From Candidatus Omnitrophota bacterium (GTDB taxonomy: Bacteria > Omnitrophota > Gorgyraeia > JAFGHF01): 42,478 nucleotides of DNA. A model generated the notes under the pieces. That model had not been told where the DNA came from. It did not search any database and worked only from the letters and a program-made list of their open reading frames with translations. The stretch covers positions 849,586 through 892,063 of the forward strand of contig CP070837.1 of NCBI GenBank assembly GCA_020341815.1. Reading direction: 5' to 3'. This document shows positions 39,735-42,478 of the stretch, piece by piece (the stretch's first letter is position 1; each line of letters begins with the position of its first letter). The translations under genes and the position numbers were made by a program.

Positions 39735-40655
39735 TTGACCAGAGAAATCATAAAAATCATTATCAAAAAATGCCTCGGCCATAAGAAAGGCGAACGCCTG
39801 CTTATCGTCTGTGACGATAAGTTCCAGGTAATGGCACAGGCCTTTTACAGAACGGCACGGAGAGAAGGGATAGAGGTCACGCTTCTTCAGATGGCCCCAC
39901 GGCGCATGCATGGGGAAGAACCCCCTGAGGAGGTCACCGCAAGCCTGAAAACAGCGGATATGGCAATCCTTTTGACCTTGATGTCTCTTTCTCACACACG
40001 AGCCCGCAAAACTGCCTGTGCAAAATTCGGTACCAGGATTGCCAGCCTGCCGGGCATAACCCCGGCAATACTTAAGCGGTCAATCAAGATAAATTATTCT
40101 TCCCTGAAGAAAAAATCAGAAGGCCTGGCAAGACGCTTAACTAAAGGAAAAAGCTTAGAACTCCACACAAATAAAGGCACACATCTGGTTATGTCTATCC
40201 GTAACATGCGCGGCTTTACCGATGACGGATTATATACAAAGCCCGGTTCCTTCGGAAATCTGCCGGCAGGGGAGAGCTGTATCGCCCCTTGCGAGGGCAC
40301 AACCAACGGACGGCTTATTGTTGATGCCAGCGCCCCTTTAGTGGGAAAAGTCAAGCGTCCCGTAGAATTAATCATTAAAGACGGCCTTGTGCAAAATATG
40401 CCTTTTGGCAAAATCGCTTCTTTGATTAAGCCACTGGGTAGAGCCGCCAGAAATATCGCTGAGCTGGGTATTGGCTTAAATCCCAAGGCCCAGGTAACAG
40501 GCAATATCCTGGAAGATGAAAAAGCAAAACATACCGCACACCTGGCCATCGGGGCAAATATCTCTTTTGGGGGCAATGTATCCTGCCCCTGTCACCTAGA
40601 TTTTGTATTCTTTAATCCATGCATCTTAATAGACGGAGCTAGATTATGCGTATAG
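39735..40655 (+). CDS. M29-type (aminopeptidase T-like) metallopeptidase
   Basis: 306 residues from a TTG start at 39735; no ATG near and RBS poor, so the first residues are uncertain. Motifs of the M29 fold: LHTNKGTHLVMSI, then GNLPAGESCIAPCEGTTNGR near 175-194 (Glu metal ligands), NIAELGIGLNPKAQVTGNIL, EDEKAKHTAHLAIGANISFG near 257-276 (His ligand) and CHLDFVFF. It is close to leucyl aminopeptidases of the AmpS/AmpT group. It probably releases N-terminal amino acids in the cytoplasm. Ten bases overlap the next gene. Confidence 0.82.
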   Translation: MTREIIKIIIKKCLGHKKGERLLIVCDDKFQVMAQAFYRTARREGIEVTLLQMAPRRMHGEEPPEEVTASLKTADMAILLTLMSLSHTRARKTACAKFGTRIASLPGITPAILKRSIKINYSSLKKKSEGLARRLTKGKSLELHTNKGTHLVMSIRNMRGFTDDGLYTKPGSFGNLPAGESCIAPCEGTTNGRLIVDASAPLVGKVKRPVELIIKDGLVQNMPFGKIASLIKPLGRAARNIAELGIGLNPKAQVTGNILEDEKAKHTAHLAIGANISFGGNVSCPCHLDFVFFNPCILIDGARLCV

Positions 40656-41890
40656 GAATAATTCACTGGGGTTTTCCTCCCCGCGCCGGCGGAGTAGAGG
40701 CGCACCTGGCCACCCTTTGCCCTGAACTTGTGCGTCTGGGACATCAAGTATTTGTGCTTACTGAAACCATGGCCGGCTTAGCCGATGAGCAATATACTTG
40801 CGGAGTAAAAGTAATTCGCCGAAATGAGCTTTCTCCGGCTAATTTAGATAAATGCATCGAAGAAGGCAAAAACATTTATGCTAAAGTAAGGCCGGTCTTA
40901 GAAAACTTCATCATAAAAAACAGGATAGATGTTATCCATGCCCATAATGCCCATATGGATTTTTTTGATTTTTCTCGGGCGCTCACAGATGTATGCAGCC
41001 AAAACCGAATCCCCTGTATAATAATTTTACACAACCATATTTTTATAGACCGCAATCCGCTCACTACCAGGAAAATTATCACAGAATGCCCCTGGGCAAA
41101 GATTGTTTCTGTCAGTAAGTTTATCGAAGAGGAAATCATGAAAAGTGTGCCTCGAATTGACAAAAGCAAGCTACAGATAATTATGCATGGTATCGATCTG
41201 GATAAGTTTTCTCCTTTAACCTGCGAAGAAAAAGAAAGAATAAAACAAAAATACAATTTTACCGGACGCAATATAATCCTGCATCCGGCCAGAATTATCC
41301 CCTGGAAAGGAATAGTTGAGGCAATTCGCGCCATGCCTAAAATTGCCGAGAGATTCCCTCGCAGCCTGATGGTGCTTACCGGCAGGATAAAGCCAATACA
41401 TAAAGACCAGGATGAAATCTCTCATTATAACAACTTGGTAGATAGAACTATCGAAGAGCTTAACTTAAAAAACCATGTCTATATGGGCAAATATACCTAT
41501 AAAGACATACCCTCGCTTACAAAGATAGCGGATGTGGTAATCTATACCACCATAAAGGATGAACCCTTTGGACTTTGTCCTGTAGAGGCCATGGCCTGCG
41601 GCGTGCCGGCAATAGTTACCGCATCCGGAGGCTTGAGAGAATCCGTGGTTAATGGCCAAACCGGATATATAATTGAAAAAGACGAGAAGAGATTGTCTGT
41701 GCAGCTGGCACAAAGAGCAATAGAGCTATTTTCATATCCCAACTTGCGCCGGAAAATGGGGGAGGCCGGCAGGGAGAGGGCTAAGGACCATTTTACTCTC
41801 TCAAGGATGGCTGAAGACTTCATTAAGATATCCGAGGAGGCCATCCTACCCGAAGAAGAACTCGCAATCCCTGAGGAGGTCGTAAAATGA
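40646..41890 (+). CDS. GT4-family glycosyltransferase
   Basis: 414 residues, starting ten bases inside the aminopeptidase gene. GT-B fold: IGIIHWGFPPRAGGVEAHLA with Gly-rich loop, VDVIHAHNAHMDFFD-like acceptor side, IMHGIDLDKFSPLTCEE, IILHPARIIPWKGIVEAIRA and the donor site KDEPFGLCPVEAMACGVPAI near 304-323 (E-x7-E). Similar to trehalose/mannose-type GT4 enzymes that act on nucleotide sugars. Surface glycan or glycolipid synthesis is likely; no exact substrate. Confidence 0.87.
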   Translation: MRIGIIHWGFPPRAGGVEAHLATLCPELVRLGHQVFVLTETMAGLADEQYTCGVKVIRRNELSPANLDKCIEEGKNIYAKVRPVLENFIIKNRIDVIHAHNAHMDFFDFSRALTDVCSQNRIPCIIILHNHIFIDRNPLTTRKIITECPWAKIVSVSKFIEEEIMKSVPRIDKSKLQIIMHGIDLDKFSPLTCEEKERIKQKYNFTGRNIILHPARIIPWKGIVEAIRAMPKIAERFPRSLMVLTGRIKPIHKDQDEISHYNNLVDRTIEELNLKNHVYMGKYTYKDIPSLTKIADVVIYTTIKDEPFGLCPVEAMACGVPAIVTASGGLRESVVNGQTGYIIEKDEKRLSVQLAQRAIELFSYPNLRRKMGEAGRERAKDHFTLSRMAEDFIKISEEAILPEEELAIPEEVVK

Positions 41891-41958
41891 ACCCCGCTCT
41901 TCCAAGCAACACGCCTTGCATAAGAGATATGGGCAAGAGTAACAAAAAGGAGTTATAA
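41887..41958 (+). CDS. 23-residue tiny frame with ATGA overlap
   Basis: A frame beginning at the glycosyltransferase stop (ATGA) can encode MNPALPSNTPCIRDMGKSNK followed by KEL. The first residues and bases match the element after the HD-GYP gene at 33375 (ATGAACCCCGCYCTTCC), which codes for MNPALP plus Asn one residue on. It also contains CTCTT/AAGAG that may pair. Repetition at two operon joints suggests a dispersed element, not random sequence. Translation is unproven. Confidence 0.35.
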   Translation: MNPALPSNTPCIRDMGKSNKKEL

Positions 41959-41962
41959 TAAA

Positions 41963-42433
41963 ATGAGTGCAACAAAACTAAAAGGCATTAGGAAGATAGG
42001 GAAGGGCGGGGTGAAAAGGCTTTTTTCAATCCTGGGAGCCTTATTTTTATTACTGGCAAGCGCAGGCTGCGTGCGGCGCATGGTAACTATAGATTCCCAG
42101 CCGCAAGGGGCGCAGATCTATTTTGACCGCAAACTCATCGGCAAGACCCCCTATACTCACGAATTCTTCTATTACGGAACACACCGCCTGGAACTGGTTA
42201 AAAAAGGCTACAACAATGTGAATACTACCCTCAAGCTCAAAGGGCCTCTTTATGAATATTTCCCCATCTCGATTTTTACCGAACTTATTATCCCCTGGCA
42301 AATAACTAATGAGCACAAATTCGCTTTTGAATTGGAAAAAGGCAAAAGCAGAGAACCCGTTATCTCTCCCATCGAGAAACCTCAACCGGATCTTTCTCCG
42401 GCGCAATTGGAACACATAGAGGAAAGGCTATAA
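41963..42433 (+). CDS. PEGA-domain lipoprotein
   Basis: 156 residues. A positively charged start and hydrophobic stretch end in a lipobox ASAGC (Cys near residue 36). The PEGA repeat is plain: RMVTIDSQPQGAQIYFDRKL, IGKTPYTHEFFYYGTHRLEL, VKKGYNN. A hydrophobic/aromatic patch PLYEYFPISIFTELIIPWQI and a Pro-rich end follow. PEGA proteins are common surface or periplasmic lipoproteins. RBS AAGGAG before ATG. Confidence 0.85.
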   Translation: MSATKLKGIRKIGKGGVKRLFSILGALFLLLASAGCVRRMVTIDSQPQGAQIYFDRKLIGKTPYTHEFFYYGTHRLELVKKGYNNVNTTLKLKGPLYEYFPISIFTELIIPWQITNEHKFAFELEKGKSREPVISPIEKPQPDLSPAQLEHIEERL

Positions 42434-42478
42434 TGATTATTTTTGTCCTTTTATTTTTGACGGCTCTGCTTTGGGGAA
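42433..42478 (+). CDS. start of a membrane protein (partial, possibly EamA-like)
   Basis: The frame opens at a TAATG overlap with the PEGA gene and runs off the window: MIIFVLLFLTALLWG, a hydrophobic helix. The closing LLWG is usual at the beginning of EamA/DMT transporters, but 15 residues are too few to name it. Confidence 0.45.
   Translation, partial: MIIFVLLFLTALLWG

Overview
The window looks like a chromosomal segment of a diderm (Gram-negative-type) uncultured bacterium. LpxA and LpxL-type acyltransferase homologues, many lipobox (LSGC-type) lipoproteins, beta-barrel proteins ending in Phe, and AsmA-like proteins all point to an outer membrane with lipid A. The mix of short overlapping ATGA/TAATG operons, PilZ and HD-GYP proteins, a PEGA lipoprotein, an M29 aminopeptidase and RHS/VCBS giants is reminiscent of Candidatus Omnitrophota (OP3) or a related phylum. 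That placement is inference from general resemblance, not a computed one. No rRNA or tRNA was recognised. Almost every gene is on the + strand.

Layout. (1) 1-2480: tandem array of paralogous secreted proteins with near-identical 5' halves and divergent middles; the window opens on the stop codon of a further copy. (2) 2492-9050: a 2050-residue secreted RHS/YD-repeat protein with Ig/cadherin-like, FG-GAP/VCBS and TcdB-like regions, an RHS core and a Gly/Ala-rich variable C-terminus, followed by a small membrane protein that could be its immunity partner. (3) 9499-11477: an AT-rich two-gene operon (duplicated winged-helix-like protein plus a HEPN/Abi-like protein) and a small Cys/His protein; a candidate undescribed defence module. 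(4) 11515-15257: a mobile-looking operon of a 59-residue HTH protein, a P-loop ATPase, a tyrosine recombinase with three apparent N-terminal SAM-like domains, and small proteins. (5) 15353-18785: two displaced RHS tips with their own variable C-termini, each preceded by an 88-bp element that is 85/88 identical between copies and each followed by a different putative immunity gene. (6) 18814-19549: an IS200-like/RAYT transposase with 13-bp perfect terminal inverted repeats; a lone relative of its left end lies at 15353. (7) 19577 onward: ordinary cell-envelope chromosome: FkbM methyltransferase, AsmA-like and SemiSWEET-like proteins, two beta-barrel proteins, lipoproteins, two M48 peptidases, a response regulator, PilZ and HD-GYP (c-di-GMP) proteins, LpxL-like and LpxA, two GT4 glycosyltransferases, a UMF1-type MFS transporter, ferredoxin, TPM plus LemA proteins, D-aminoacyl-tRNA deacylase, M29 aminopeptidase and a PEGA lipoprotein. 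The last bases start another membrane protein.

How it fits together. The left 18.8 kb reads as an accessory island built around polymorphic RHS toxins. A full-length gene is followed by a store of alternative toxin-tip/immunity cassettes, interrupted by a defence-like operon and a recombinase operon. The right 23 kb serves envelope biogenesis, surface polysaccharide or lipid modification and c-di-GMP signalling. The strongest candidates for something undescribed are the 88-bp element linked to displaced RHS tips, the wHTH/HEPN-like operon, and the three-armed recombinase with its P-loop partner.
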